Positions 47,090 through 56,201 of a stretch of DNA of 61,323 bases are shown piece by piece. Numbering within the stretch: the first letter of the stretch is position 1; every line of letters starts with the position of its first letter. The notes beneath the pieces were generated by a model that searched no databases, was not told where the DNA came from, and saw nothing but the letters and a program-made list of their open reading frames with translations. The stretch is from assembly GCA_017743475.1 (NCBI GenBank), contig JAGHYV010000020.1:1-61323 (forward strand), given 5' to 3'. The position numbers and the translations under genes are program-made. The DNA comes from Roseiflexus sp. (GTDB lineage: Bacteria; Chloroflexota; Chloroflexia; Chloroflexales; Roseiflexaceae).

Positions 47090-47362
47090 ATGAGCGGAAT
47101 TGCGTTGAAGCCGTCGGGTTTGACCCGGCGGCTCTTCGATTCTGAGCACAACCCACGACGATCCTCTGCGCCCGCACAGATCAAGCCAGCGCTTGATGAA
47201 ATGGGGCAAAGAGAAGGCGCCTCGCTTGACGAACTGATCGCCAGGGCCATCGAAGAATACCTTTTTGCACATCGGTTTCGGTTGCTCCGGGAACGGATGG
47301 CGCCCAGAGCGCAGGAACAAGGCATTTATACCGATCAAGATGTCTTTGAGCGCGTTTCATGA
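47090..47362 (+). CDS. Ribbon-helix-helix-like antitoxin
   Basis: 90 residues. The middle (QIKPALDEMGQREGASLDEL, IARAIEEYLFAHRF) has the CopG/RHH look of VapB-type antitoxins and the C-terminus GIYTDQDVFERVS is the usual toxin-binding tail. The first 25 residues are atypical; an internal start may be real. Its stop overlaps the ATG of a PIN-domain remnant (ATGA), the classic antitoxin-toxin order. Confidence 0.65.
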   Translation: MSGIALKPSGLTRRLFDSEHNPRRSSAPAQIKPALDEMGQREGASLDELIARAIEEYLFAHRFRLLRERMAPRAQEQGIYTDQDVFERVS

Positions 47363-47514
47363 GGGTTGTCCTCGATACTCATGTGATTATTGCTGCCTTT
47401 ATTGCGCGGGGTGTCTGCAGCGTCAACCTGCTAACATTATACGACCCGCAGAATTTGCAGAATATGAAGTCTCCAGATCGGGAGAATCCACCTGATCGGC
47501 GCCGTTCCAGGTAA
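47359..47514 (+). pseudogene. Truncated PIN-domain toxin (VapC-like)
   Basis: MRVVLDTHVIIAAFIARGVC is the start of PIN toxins with the first catalytic Asp in VVLDT. After about 25 residues the frame continues into unrelated sequence and stops at 47512. The later acidic residues are absent, so the toxin is dead and the antitoxin is an orphan. Confidence 0.75.
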
Positions 47515-48061
47515 AGAGGCGTCTCAACTCCAGGTTCCTGTTACTTCTCACAAAGGTTGAGCCCCAACTTAAGATGACCCCCCCGCAGGCTCTCAGTGTT
47601 GGTACGATGCACATGCCACACGTTCCGCTCCTCTTGGGTGCCAGGTACACCTCACAGGTGTAGATTTTTTGGCAAGCCCCTGCGTGCCATCTCCCTTTTC
47701 AGCCATCAGGACGCCCAAAATCCCCCTTCAAGGGGAGAAGGGGGTTGGGGGAGAGGGCCAAAGGCGCACGGGAATGCAGAACATCGCTCATCTCTCCCAA
47801 AAACTCTACCCTTGAGAGGCCGGGTACACGGGTGTTGTGCGCGCCCGATGCGCGCGGTCCCGGCGGTCAACTGCTCTGTGCGTTACTGTTAAAGACCCCG
47901 CTCCCTTTGCGCCTCTTCGTCGCATTTTTGCAGCGACGTCGTGATTGCCGAATCCGAATGCAAAGGTTTTGAAAGCGCTTCGCAAATCATATGCAAAATA
48001 TTGACAGACATTTCGAGCTATTGCGCAGAGAAGATGTAAGTGATGCGTAGTGAAAATAGTG
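47515..48061. repeat. Gene-free stretch with a GC-rich inverted repeat
   Basis: CCCCCTTC (47722-47729) pairs with GAAGGGGG (47737-47744), inside a G-rich segment that looks like a dispersed element. Apart from this I see no gene; the stretch precedes the photosynthesis operon promoter. Confidence 0.5.
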
Positions 48062-48089
48062 TTGAAACTTCGGTAACGTATGCTATAGT
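48062..48089 (+). promoter_or_regulatory. Promoter of the BCH2-bchNBLM operon
   Basis: TTGAAA (48062-48067), 16-base spacer, TATAGT (48084-48089) with TG one base upstream. The predicted start gives a leader of about 205 bases carrying several ACTACA sequences. Confidence 0.65.
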
Positions 48090-48101
48090 AAAACTACAAA
48101 C

Positions 48102-48180
48102 TCTGAACTACATGAATTTGCCGTGTTATGCTGTGCATATAGTTTTGTCTTCTATTTTTTTCTCATACCTGTAGTTCAGA
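48102..48180. repeat. 11-bp inverted repeat in the photosynthesis operon leader
   Basis: TCTGAACTACA (48102-48112) and TGTAGTTCAGA (48170-48180) are exact reverse complements 57 bases apart. The right arm overlaps the candidate operator at 48170-48192. A further ACTACA is at 48093-48098. Confidence 0.6.
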
Positions 48181-48192
48181 TTTGTTACTACA
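48170..48192. promoter_or_regulatory. Candidate operator TGTAGT-N11-ACTACA, copy 1
   Basis: TGTAGT at 48170-48175 and ACTACA at 48187-48192 with an 11-base spacer. The same palindrome with identical spacing occurs at 55757-55779, before the acsF-bchH operon. Confidence 0.55.
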
Positions 48193-48303
48193 AGGTTGTC
48201 GAACTTTCACTCTTCTCACAGTACGTTGATTTGGATGTTCTTCGTTCTGGATCGAACTGATAGGAAGGTGAAGAGATTGAAGGCATGTTGATGGAGGCAA
48301 CGT

Positions 48304-49677
48304 ATGAATCTGCTTCGCGCAATTGGTCGGTTCCTGCTGGGCGCTCTCAAGGTTTTGCGTCTGGCGCTGCCCAAACTGGGTGTCGGCTGGATGTTCGCTC
48401 TGCTGACCAGCAACTTCAACCGGGTATCGATTGTGGAGTTGGGCGTAATGGCAATCATCGTCACAACGATGATCGGTTTGCACCACTTCCTGTCGCCATT
48501 CCAGGTGGTGTGGGGACGGATCGCCGATAGTCGTCCGGTCTTTGGGTTGCGCCGCACACCATACCTGCTGCTCGGCGCGACGGTCGCCAGTCTGGTCTTC
48601 CTGGCGCTGCCATCGGTGGCGGTTGCAATGGGTGAGGGTTCGGTGCTGGCAATTGTGGCGGGGTATGCGTTGCTGATCCTGTTCGGCGTCGGCATTGCGG
48701 CGATGGGCGACTGTCATCACGCGCTGATCGCCGAGGTGACCAATCCCAGGACGCGCGGCGGTGTGGTCGCGGTGGTGTGGACGTTCACCATTATGAGCAC
48801 AATCATCGCCGCAACGGTCATCAAGGCGCAGATGCCGTCCTACACCCCTGAAGCGATGCAGGCGCTCTACAATCTAACCCCGCTGGTGGTTATTGGTTCG
48901 GCGCTGCTTGGTGTTCTCGGCATTGAGAAGCGCCTGAGCCGCGAAGAACTGGCGGTCGCCCTCGAGCGCGCGCGTGCAGCGGCGCCTCCCGGAAATCCGT
49001 TGCGTGCGGCTGTCGGTCTGTTTCGCCAGAACCCGCAGGTGCGCGCCTTCTTTGGCTTTGTGTTCCTCTCGATCGTCGGCATCTTCCTACAGGACTCGAT
49101 CCTAGAAGTCTTCGGCGCTAAGGTCTTCAATATGACGATCAGGGAGACGACGACATTCACCCAGACGTGGGGCGGCGGCGTGCTTGGCGGTATGTTGGTG
49201 ATGGGTCTCTTGAGCTCCATTTTCCCGATTGGCAAGAAAGTGATCGCACTGATCGGCGGCATCGGCACCGCGTTTGGGTTGGGGTTGCTGGCGGTCTGCG
49301 CGTTGACTGAGCAGCGTTCGTTGCTCAACCCGGCGATTGTGCTCATGGGCTTCAGCACCGGTCTCTACAACGTCGGCGCGCTGTCGTTGATGATGGATAT
49401 GACCGTCGAGGGCGCCACGGGTCTCTATATGGGTATGTGGGGCATGGCGCAGGCGTTCGGGACGGCGACGGCGAATATTCTGGCTGGCGCGCTGCATACC
49501 GCGCTGATCGAGACGCAGGTGCTGAGTCAGACGCTGGGGTACGGGGTGATCTTTGGTCTGGAAGCCGTGCTGATGGTCTTCGGCATTGCGCTGCTGTCCG
49601 GTGTCAGCGTCGAGGCGTTCCGCGGACTGACCCGCGCCGATCTGACCCGCGCAATGGAAGCTGGCGCAGTGGCATGA
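48304..49677 (+). CDS. BCH2/PucC-family MFS protein of the photosynthesis operon
   Basis: 457 residues, about 12 helices; the ATG at 48304 has GGAGG upstream. The segment PKLGVGWMFALLTSNFNRVS, then LHHFLSPFQVVWGRIADSRP, GLRRTPYLLLGA and YNVGALSLMMDMTVEG, mark the BCH2 branch. Proteins of this branch (PucC, LhaA) assist antenna complex assembly or pigment delivery in the membrane. As first gene of the run with bchNBLM, a role in handling bacteriochlorophyll or its precursors is likely; the ligand is not known. Confidence 0.88.
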   Translation: MNLLRAIGRFLLGALKVLRLALPKLGVGWMFALLTSNFNRVSIVELGVMAIIVTTMIGLHHFLSPFQVVWGRIADSRPVFGLRRTPYLLLGATVASLVFLALPSVAVAMGEGSVLAIVAGYALLILFGVGIAAMGDCHHALIAEVTNPRTRGGVVAVVWTFTIMSTIIAATVIKAQMPSYTPEAMQALYNLTPLVVIGSALLGVLGIEKRLSREELAVALERARAAAPPGNPLRAAVGLFRQNPQVRAFFGFVFLSIVGIFLQDSILEVFGAKVFNMTIRETTTFTQTWGGGVLGGMLVMGLLSSIFPIGKKVIALIGGIGTAFGLGLLAVCALTEQRSLLNPAIVLMGFSTGLYNVGALSLMMDMTVEGATGLYMGMWGMAQAFGTATANILAGALHTALIETQVLSQTLGYGVIFGLEAVLMVFGIALLSGVSVEAFRGLTRADLTRAMEAGAVA

Positions 49678-49698
49678 TGAGATGATCGAGGTGTGCGG

Positions 49699-50499
49699 AT
49701 GACCGATGTGCTGCCTATTCGATTCGATGCAATTGCTGGCAATTACGACAGCGTGCGCGGTCATCCGCCTGAGGTTGCGGAGCAGATTGGCAGGGCGATT
49801 GCGGCAGTGGCAGGAACCAATGCACATGTGCTTGAACTCGGCGTTGGCACCGGTCGCATCGCTCTGCCCGTCGCCACAGCCGGTTGCCGGGTCGTCGGCA
49901 TCGACATCTCGGAAGAGATGCTGCGGATTGCTCGTGCGAAGGATCATGGTCAGGTGTTGTGGTTGCTCCAGGGCACGATTGAGCATCTGCCGTTTGCTAA
50001 TGGGGTGTTCGATGCAACCCTGGCGGTGCATGTGCTCCACCTGGCGCGCGACTGGCGCGCCGCACTTGCCGAGGCGCTGCGCGTTCTCCGTCCCGGCGGG
50101 GTCTTTATCCAGGGGCGCGACTGGCGCGATCCGCAGAGTTGTGTGGGGCGTCTGCGCAGCAAACTGCGAGAAACGCTGATCGAACTGTTGCCCGGTTCGC
50201 GTCCGCCAGGTGCGGGTGCTGCTGTCGGGCAGGCGCTGGCAAAACTGGGGGCGACGGTCGAACCAGAGATGGTGGCAGCGACCTGGGTTGCGCCGATCAG
50301 TCCGGCGCAGGTGCTGGAGGGCATGGAGTCACGCGCCGATGCCGAAACCTGGGTGCTCGACGATGCAACCCTGCATGCTGCGATCCAGCGGTTGCGCACC
50401 TGGGCGGAGAGCGTCTACAACGATGTACAGCAACCGGAGATGGTTGAGCGGCGCTTCGTCATCCAGGTGGCGCGGCGGGGGTTGGAGGTTGAAGGTTGA
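49699..50499 (+). CDS. Class I SAM-dependent methyltransferase of unknown substrate
   Basis: 266 residues; the ATG at 49699 has GAGG seven bases upstream. SAM motif I is VLELGVGTGRIALPVA, followed by IDISEEMLRIAR and VFDATLAVHVLHLARDWRAA with the ALRVLRPGGVF strand: a Methyltransf_11/UbiE-like protein. It is not BchM, which is present downstream at 54693. Its position between a BCH2 protein and bchN suggests a pigment or quinone substrate. It runs into a GGTTGAAG repeat: its last codons (ARRGLEVEG) are made of repeat units. Confidence 0.8.
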   Translation: MTDVLPIRFDAIAGNYDSVRGHPPEVAEQIGRAIAAVAGTNAHVLELGVGTGRIALPVATAGCRVVGIDISEEMLRIARAKDHGQVLWLLQGTIEHLPFANGVFDATLAVHVLHLARDWRAALAEALRVLRPGGVFIQGRDWRDPQSCVGRLRSKLRETLIELLPGSRPPGAGAAVGQALAKLGATVEPEMVAATWVAPISPAQVLEGMESRADAETWVLDDATLHAAIQRLRTWAESVYNDVQQPEMVERRFVIQVARRGLEVEG

Positions 50500-50578
50500 G
50501 GGTTGAAGGTTGAAGATTGAGGGTTGAAGGTTGAAGGTTGAAGGTTGAACTTTGGAAGGTTGAAGGTTGAGGGTTGCG
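50486..50578. repeat. GGTTGAAG spacer repeat overlapping the methyltransferase stop
   Basis: More than ten 7-8-base units (ggttgaa, ggttgag) in tandem. The same units follow bchM (55397-55640) and bchH (61205-61290) and, reversed, occupy 11750-11930. Part of the repeat is translated as the C-terminus of the methyltransferase. Confidence 0.85.
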
Positions 50579-50625
50579 GGCGCCTCTGACCCCTGACCCT
50601 TAACCCCTGACCAAAAGGTGATGCC

Positions 50626-51873
50626 ATGCCTGCAACAGTGATCCGGGAAGACGGTGCCTACCATAGTTTCTGTGGTCTGACATGTGTTGGCTGGTTGTAC
50701 CAGAAGATCAAGGACAGTTTCTTCCTCGTGCTCGGCACGCACACCTGCGCCCATCTGCTCCAGAATGTGCTCGGCGTCATGATCTTCGCCCGTCCGCGCT
50801 TTGGCGTTGCGCTGATAGAAGAAGCCGATCTTTCAAAGCAACAGCCGGAACTGGATCGGATCATTGATGAGATTGTCGCCGATCATCATCCTTCGGTGAT
50901 TTTCCTGCTGTCGTCGTGTACGCCGGAAGTGATGAAGGTCGAGTTCGACGGTCTGGCGCGTGCAGTCAGTCGCCCCGACCTGCCAGTACTCTTTGTGCCA
51001 GCCAGTGGTCTCGACTATACCTTCAGCCAGGCGGAAGATTCGGTGTTGCAGGCACTGTTACCTTTCTGCCCCATCGCTTCCCCCGACGACCGGCGGGTAG
51101 TATTCCTCGGCTCTGTGAATGATGCGATTGCCGATGATTTTCGCACTGAGGCAGCGCGCCTTGGCATTCCAGTGGCCGGTTTTCTGCCAGAGAGCCATTT
51201 TCACGACCTGCCGCCAATCGGTTCGGGGACGGTCATTGCGCCGCTGCAACCATACCTGGCGAAGGTTGCCGGTCGACTGGCGCGCGAACGTGGCGCCACT
51301 GTGGTCAGTTCGCTGTTCCCGTTTGGTCCTGATGGAACGCGGGTGTTCTGGGAGGACGTGGCAGCTGCGATGGGGATCGCCGTCGATCTGCGTGAACGCG
51401 AGCGGCAGGCGTGGGAGCGTCTTGAACCACACCTCGAGATATTGCGTGGCAAGAAAGTGTTCTTCACCGCAGATAACCTTATGGAATTGCCGCTGGCGCG
51501 TTTTCTCAAGCACGCGGGATGCACCATTCTCGAATGCAGCAGTCCGTATATCAATCGCAAGTTCCATGCTCGCGAACTGGAAGCGCTCGATGGTGTGCGC
51601 GTCGTCGAGCAGCCCAACTTCGACCGGCAGTTGCGCGACATCCAGGAGTTGCGCCCCGACCTGGTGATCAGCAACCTGGCAACCACCAACCCGCTCGTCG
51701 GGCATGGCGTGGTGGCAAAGTGGAGCACGGAGTTCAGTTTTATGCCGATCCACGGCTGGAGTGGCGCCGCAACGCTCGCCGGGATGTTTACCCGCCCGCT
51801 CAAGCGCCACGCCCAACTCGATCCACTTATGGACGATCCACTCTGGGTGGCGGGGTTGATGCCGGCACGGTAG
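50626..51873 (+). CDS. bchN: Dark protochlorophyllide reductase subunit N
   Basis: 415 residues. Cysteines expected to hold the NB cluster are C16 (FCGLTC), C41 (GTHTCAH) and C98 (LSSCTPEV), matching the three BchN ligands; the fourth ligand is Asp36 of Bch[20 protein letters not shown] is typical of the C-terminus. With BchB and BchL it reduces ring D of protochlorophyllide without light. AAAAGGTG precedes the ATG. Confidence 0.97.
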   Translation: MPATVIREDGAYHSFCGLTCVGWLYQKIKDSFFLVLGTHTCAHLLQNVLGVMIFARPRFGVALIEEADLSKQQPELDRIIDEIVADHHPSVIFLLSSCTPEVMKVEFDGLARAVSRPDLPVLFVPASGLDYTFSQAEDSVLQALLPFCPIASPDDRRVVFLGSVNDAIADDFRTEAARLGIPVAGFLPESHFHDLPPIGSGTVIAPLQPYLAKVAGRLARERGATVVSSLFPFGPDGTRVFWEDVAAAMGIAVDLRERERQAWERLEPHLEILRGKKVFFTADNLMELPLARFLKHAGCTILECSSPYINRKFHARELEALDGVRVVEQPNFDRQLRDIQELRPDLVISNLATTNPLVGHGVVAKWSTEFSFMPIHGWSGAATLAGMFTRPLKRHAQLDPLMDDPLWVAGLMPAR

Positions 51874-51875
51874 CG

Positions 51876-52135
51876 TTGCAGGTTGCAGGTTGCGGGTTAC
51901 GGATTGCAGGTTGCAGATTGGACAGTGATAGTACGGTAGAGGGTGACAGACATACTCAGGTGAGAGCAGGCAGTCCAGGTTCATTCTGCTTCCCAAGTGC
52001 GCCTGCCGTGCCCACAGCGCGACGGTAGCAGTGGCAGAAGTAGAGCAGTTGAGCAGTGAAGTGCAGGAACGATTCTCGGTTCTCAGTTCTTAGTTCTCAG
52101 TTCTTAGTTCTCGGTTCTTAGTTCTCAGTTCTCAA
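51876..52135. repeat. Spacer between bchN and bchB with two repeat types
   Basis: 51876-51925 holds GGTTGCAG/GGATTGCAG units; 52073-52135 holds GTTCTCAGTTCTTA units of the 8890-8990 family. Between them nothing is recognised. The gap of about 270 bases is long for an operon. Confidence 0.75.
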
Positions 52136-52147
52136 CAGGACACTGCT

Positions 52148-53854
52148 ATGCGACTGGCTCTCTGGATGTATCAGGGCACTGCCCATCATGGCGTCGGGCG
52201 GATCGCTAACAGCATGCGCGGTGTGCACGCCGTCTTTCACGCCCCCCAGGGAGACGACTACGTCAATCCGATCTTCACCATGCTGGAACGCACCCCTGAT
52301 TTCCCCCGCATGACGACCAGCATTGTCAGCGGGCGCGACCTGGCGCAGGGTACGGTGCGTCTCCCCGAAACACTGCGTGCAGTCGATGCGCAGGTTCATC
52401 CCGATCTGATCGTCGTGTGCGCCAGCTGTTCGACCATTCTGCTCCAGGAAGACCTGGAACGGATGGCACGCAGCGCCGGAACGAAGGCAGACGTGCTGGT
52501 GTACGACGCCAATCCGTACCGGATGCAGGAGGTGCGTTCCGCCGACGGGCTACTGACGACGCTGGTGCAGCGTTTTGCGCGTCCGCAGGCGCCGCTGCCG
52601 ACGCCATCTGTCAATATTCTCGGTCCGGCATCGCTCGGCTTCCACAACCGCAGCGACCTGATCTGCCTGCGGCGCATGCTTGCGACACTCGGCGTGCAGA
52701 TCAACGTGGTGGCGCCGCTCGGCGCATCGATCCACGATCTGGAGCGTCTGCCAGCGGCATGGGCAACAATTGCGCCGTACCGTGAATTGGGTCAGAACGC
52801 CGCCCGCTGGCTCGAAGATCAGTTCGGCATCCCGGCGTTGACCGACGCTCCTATCGGGGTGCAACCGACATTACGCTGGCTCCGACGACTGGTTGAGACG
52901 CTGAATGAAACCGGTGCGCGCCTGCAACGCCTGTCAACACCGCTGCGCCTGCCGCCGCTGACTGCTTTCTCACTCGACGGGATGAGCGCGCCGAGTTCGG
53001 TTCCCTGGTTCGCGCGCACTGCCGACATGGAAAGCTACAGCATGAAGCGCGCCTTTGTCTTCGGCGATGCCACCCATACCGTCGGCATGGTGAAGTTTCT
53101 GCGCGACGAGTTGGGCATGCAGATCGCCGGAGCGGGAACCTACCTGGAGGAAGAGGCAGAGTGGGTGTACCAGGAACTCAAAGAGTATCTGCCCCCCGAT
53201 GATTCGGGATCGCCCAAATCTTCCTTTCTGGTGACCGATGTGTTTCAGCATGTCGCGCGACGGATCGCCGACCTGTCGCCCGAACTGGTCTGTGGCACGC
53301 AGATGGAACGTCACGCCTGCCGCAAACTCGACATTCCCTGCCTGGTGATCGCGCCGCCGACGCATATCGAAAACCATCTGTTGAGCTACCGACCGGTGCT
53401 CGGCTTCGATGGCGCCGACGTCCTGGCGGACGCAGTCTACACCACAGCGACGCTGGGTATGGAAAAGCATCTGATTGATATGTTCGGCGACGCCGGGCTG
53501 GACTATGACGAACCGCGAACCGGGGAACCGCGAACCGAAAACCAGGAGTTGAGAGTCGAAAACCGGGCATCGGCAAGCGGACATCCGGAAGCAGGCGTTA
53601 GCGTCGGCGCCGCTGAACCTTCGGCTGCTCCATCCAGGAGCGTCGTGACGGAAGAATCCAATCGCGCAACCACACCATCATCTTCTACCGTTCACCCCGT
53701 CTGGACTCCAGACGCACAGGCGATGCTGAAGAAGATACCCTTCTTCGTGCGGGGACGGGTGCAAAAGAACGTCGAACGGTACGCGATGCAGCACGGGTAT
53801 GCAACGATCACCGCTGAGGTTCTGGTTGAAGCGCGAGAGGCATTGGGCGGTTGA
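52148..53854 (+). CDS. bchB: Dark protochlorophyllide reductase subunit B with an enlarged linker
   Basis: 568 residues. N-terminus [20 protein letters not shown] and HAPQGD with D36, the unusual aspartate ligand of the shared 4Fe-4S cluster. The catalytic domain ends near residue 455. The C-terminal PCP_red domain ([20 protein letters not shown] to the end) is separated by an unusually repetitive linker of about 65 residues ([20 protein letters not shown] and on) that is encoded by DNA like the intergenic spacer repeats. Stop overlaps an in-frame TTG for bchL, but the better bchL start is at 53875. Confidence 0.96.
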   Translation: MRLALWMYQGTAHHGVGRIANSMRGVHAVFHAPQGDDYVNPIFTMLERTPDFPRMTTSIVSGRDLAQGTVRLPETLRAVDAQVHPDLIVVCASCSTILLQEDLERMARSAGTKADVLVYDANPYRMQEVRSADGLLTTLVQRFARPQAPLPTPSVNILGPASLGFHNRSDLICLRRMLATLGVQINVVAPLGASIHDLERLPAAWATIAPYRELGQNAARWLEDQFGIPALTDAPIGVQPTLRWLRRLVETLNETGARLQRLSTPLRLPPLTAFSLDGMSAPSSVPWFARTADMESYSMKRAFVFGDATHTVGMVKFLRDELGMQIAGAGTYLEEEAEWVYQELKEYLPPDDSGSPKSSFLVTDVFQHVARRIADLSPELVCGTQMERHACRKLDIPCLVIAPPTHIENHLLSYRPVLGFDGADVLADAVYTTATLGMEKHLIDMFGDAGLDYDEPRTGEPRTENQELRVENRASASGHPEAGVSVGAAEPSAAPSRSVVTEESNRATTPSSSTVHPVWTPDAQAMLKKIPFFVRGRVQKNVERYAMQHGYATITAEVLVEAREALGG

Positions 53855-53874
53855 AACACAGGCGGAGGAAGGGT

Positions 53875-54696
53875 ATGAGTCTCACACTTGCCATTTACGG
53901 AAAAGGTGGCATCGGCAAGAGCACGACCAGTTCGAACCTGTCGGCAGCGCTGGCGCTCAAAGGCGCGAAGGTGCTTCAGATCGGCTGCGATCCCAAGCAC
54001 GACAGCACCTTCGCCCTGACCGGAACGCTGCAACCAACGGTCATCGATGTGTTGACCGAAGTTGATTTCCATCACGAAGAGGTATCAGTCGAGGATGTGG
54101 TGCGTACCGGTTTTGCCGGGGTGGACACACTGGAGTCAGGCGGTCCGCCGGCTGGCAGCGGCTGTGGCGGTTACGTCGTCGGTGAGACGGTCAAACTGCT
54201 GCACGAATTCGGGCTGTACGACAAATACGATGTGATAGTGTTCGATGTGCTTGGCGACGTAGTGTGCGGCGGGTTCTCGGCGCCGCTGAACTATGCGGAC
54301 TACGGCATCATTATTGCCTGCAACGACTTCGACAGCATCTTCGCTGCCAACCGCCTGTGCCTGGCGATCAAGCAGAAAAGCGCGCGCTACCGCGTCGAAC
54401 TTGCTGGCATCATCGCCAATCGTGTGGATTACGAACTTGGCGGCGGTACGACGCTGCTGGAACAGTTTGCCGAAACCGTCGGCACACGCATCATCGGTCG
54501 AGTGCCGTACCACGATCTCATTCGGCGCTCGCGGTTGATGGGCAAGACTCTGTTTGAGATGGAGGGTCCAGGGAAGGAGGAATGCACCGCACCCTTCCTG
54601 GAGATGGCGGAGGAATTGCTGAATCGTCCGCGCTCGACCGTTCCAAAGCCCCTGGGTGATCGTGAGATCTTCAATGTAATCGGCGGTTGGCGATGA
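53875..54696 (+). CDS. bchL: Dark protochlorophyllide reductase iron protein
   Basis: 273 residues. The ATG at 53875 has GGAGGAAGG upstream and begins [17 protein letters not shown]; an upstream TTG adds eight atypical residues. P-loop G9-KGGIGKST-17, and cluster ligands C97 (GSGCGGY) and C131 (DVVCGGF) at the family's usual numbers. A NifH-like homodimer that passes electrons to BchNB with ATP hydrolysis. Overlaps bchM by four bases (ATGA). Confidence 0.98.
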   Translation: MSLTLAIYGKGGIGKSTTSSNLSAALALKGAKVLQIGCDPKHDSTFALTGTLQPTVIDVLTEVDFHHEEVSVEDVVRTGFAGVDTLESGGPPAGSGCGGYVVGETVKLLHEFGLYDKYDVIVFDVLGDVVCGGFSAPLNYADYGIIIACNDFDSIFAANRLCLAIKQKSARYRVELAGIIANRVDYELGGGTTLLEQFAETVGTRIIGRVPYHDLIRRSRLMGKTLFEMEGPGKEECTAPFLEMAEELLNRPRSTVPKPLGDREIFNVIGGWR

Positions 54697-55400
54697 CCGA
54701 CGTCTCTCGACATAAGCAGCATCTGCGCGATTATTTCAATGGTGAAGGATTCCAGCGCTGGAGCGCGATCTATGGTGAGGCGGAGGTTTCGCGCGTTCGG
54801 CGCACCATCCGTATCGGACACGCCCGTATGCTGGCGCGCGCCGAAACCTGGTTGCTCGAATGGGTCAGCGCCACCGGGCGCGTCCCGCACACCTTGAATG
54901 CGTTCGACGCCGGGTGTGGCACGGGGGTGTTCAGTACCACGCTGGCGCAGCACGGTTTCAGTGTGACGGCGGTAGACATTGCGCCGCAGATGACCGCCGC
55001 AACCGCCGAACGGGTTCGAGCCGCAGGTGTCGCGCAGCGTGTGACATGTCTGACCTGCGACATTGATGCGGTTGCTGGAACCTTCGATGTGGTGGTGTGC
55101 TTCGATGTGCTGATCCACTACCCGCAACCGGCATTCGATCAGTTGATCGCTCATCTGGCGAATTGTACGCGCAGTTTGCTCCTGTTCACCTATGCGCCAT
55201 ACGAACCGTTGCTTGCCGCGATGCACTGGATCGGCGGGTTCTTCCCGCGCGCCCATCGGCGAACCGAGATTCAGATGATTCGCGAGGAAGATGTGCGTCG
55301 ATCAGTGAGCCTGAATGGGTTGCACGTCGGTCGGATTGAACCGATCCGCAGCGGGTTCTACCACGTCAATCTGGTCGAGGCAGTGCGGGGTGAACGGTGA
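54693..55400 (+). CDS. bchM: Magnesium-protoporphyrin IX O-methyltransferase
   Basis: About 235 residues from the ATG at 54693 that overlaps the bchL stop. [20 protein letters not shown] is the BchM signature near the N-terminus; SAM motif I is [28 protein letters not shown] and [20 protein letters not shown] follow, and the C-terminus [11 protein letters not shown] is typical. It makes the monomethyl ester that AcsF cyclises. The stop runs into spacer repeat DNA. Confidence 0.95.
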   Translation: MTDVSRHKQHLRDYFNGEGFQRWSAIYGEAEVSRVRRTIRIGHARMLARAETWLLEWVSATGRVPHTLNAFDAGCGTGVFSTTLAQHGFSVTAVDIAPQMTAATAERVRAAGVAQRVTCLTCDIDAVAGTFDVVVCFDVLIHYPQPAFDQLIAHLANCTRSLLLFTYAPYEPLLAAMHWIGGFFPRAHRRTEIQMIREEDVRRSVSLNGLHVGRIEPIRSGFYHVNLVEAVRGER

Positions 55401-55740
55401 AGGTTGAAGGTGGGAAGGTGGGAAGGTTGAAGGTTGAAGGTTGAAGGTGGGAACTCAAGGGTCGGTTGGGAGACGATGTTCCAGACAAGTGGGAAGGTTG
55501 AAGGTTGAAGGTTGAAGGTGGGAACGGTGAAGGTGCGGACGGTGCAGGGTGAACGGTGACTGGTGAAGGTGGGAACTGTGAACGTTTAACGTTGAATGTT
55601 GAAGTTGGGAAGGTTGAAGGTGGGAAACTGGAAGACGTCCCAAACCTTGAGGTCTTCGCCTTGGTCTGTGGTCGCATTTCTCCTGGGATAGATTGCATCT
55701 TGCCATCTATGATCGTTGCTGTAGTGAAGAACGTGAATGG
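55397..55740. repeat. Repeat-rich spacer after bchM
   Basis: GGTTGAAG/GGTGGGAAGG units fill most of 55397-55640, with a short unrelated insert at 55455-55490. No gene in the interval; open frames on both strands here are made of repeat units. Confidence 0.85.
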
Positions 55741-55755
55741 TCTTATTCATTGTTA

Positions 55756-55780
55756 ATGTAGTAACGAATATGAACTACAT
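55756..55780. promoter_or_regulatory. Candidate operator TGTAGT-N11-ACTACA, copy 2
   Basis: TGTAGT at 55757-55762 and ACTACA at 55774-55779, with outer A/T extending it to 7-bp arms (ATGTAGT and ACTACAT). Same sequence and spacing as copy 1. It ends 31 bases before the ATG of the 109-residue gene. Confidence 0.6.
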
Positions 55781-55811
55781 CATTTGGAATAAATAAAGAA
55801 TGTGAGGTCGT

Positions 55812-56141
55812 ATGAAGCGATGGTTTCTGACGATGCTGGCGCTGGTTGCCGGAGCAGTATGGCTCTGGTATCGCCGTGAGACTGTAATTGAAGGCGAAGG
55901 GGTGGTTCATCTCCAGAGCGAACACGAACACTTCCACCTGCACGTTGATCTTCCGCCGGGCATGGAGATCGAGCCGGGTGATACGCTGGAAATTCTCACG
56001 GTTCCCAAAACCCATGGTCAGACGAATGGCGAGATCACCTATTCAAGCCGTGTCCGGTTGACCAAGGCGAGCAGCCTGCGACGTGAGCTGGTGCGGCGTA
56101 GCAGCCTGGTCGAAATCAAAGAACTGGTTGAGCATCCCTGA
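55812..56141 (+). CDS. Small membrane-anchored protein next to acsF, unknown family
   Basis: 109 residues; GAGGTCGT precedes the ATG. One N-terminal helix (FLTMLALVAGAVWLWYR) followed by a beta-rich domain of about 85 residues. Striking is the His-rich strand HLQSEHEHFHLHVDLPPGME, then PGDTLEILTVP and a Ser/Arg-rich tail with two S-S-L-x repeats (SSLRREL, SSLVEIKEL). No cysteine. It is the first gene of the acsF-bchH run, 60 bases before acsF. I do not recognise the family; a helper of the cyclase or of the chelatase is possible. Confidence 0.8.
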   Translation: MKRWFLTMLALVAGAVWLWYRRETVIEGEGVVHLQSEHEHFHLHVDLPPGMEIEPGDTLEILTVPKTHGQTNGEITYSSRVRLTKASSLRRELVRRSSLVEIKELVEHP

Positions 56142-56201
56142 ACGCAGCACGATCGCCTGTTCTAACGCTGAAGCGATGGATTACAAAAGGAGAGAGCGAC
56201 A

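Noticed and set aside
48093-48192. PpsR/CrtJ-type sites
   Set aside because: The palindrome has TGTAGT-N11-ACTACA spacing, not the TGT-N12-ACA of PpsR.
50486-55640. Possible CRISPR array in the tandem repeats
   Set aside because: Units are 7-8 bases, head to tail, degenerate and without unique spacers; no cas genes are present.
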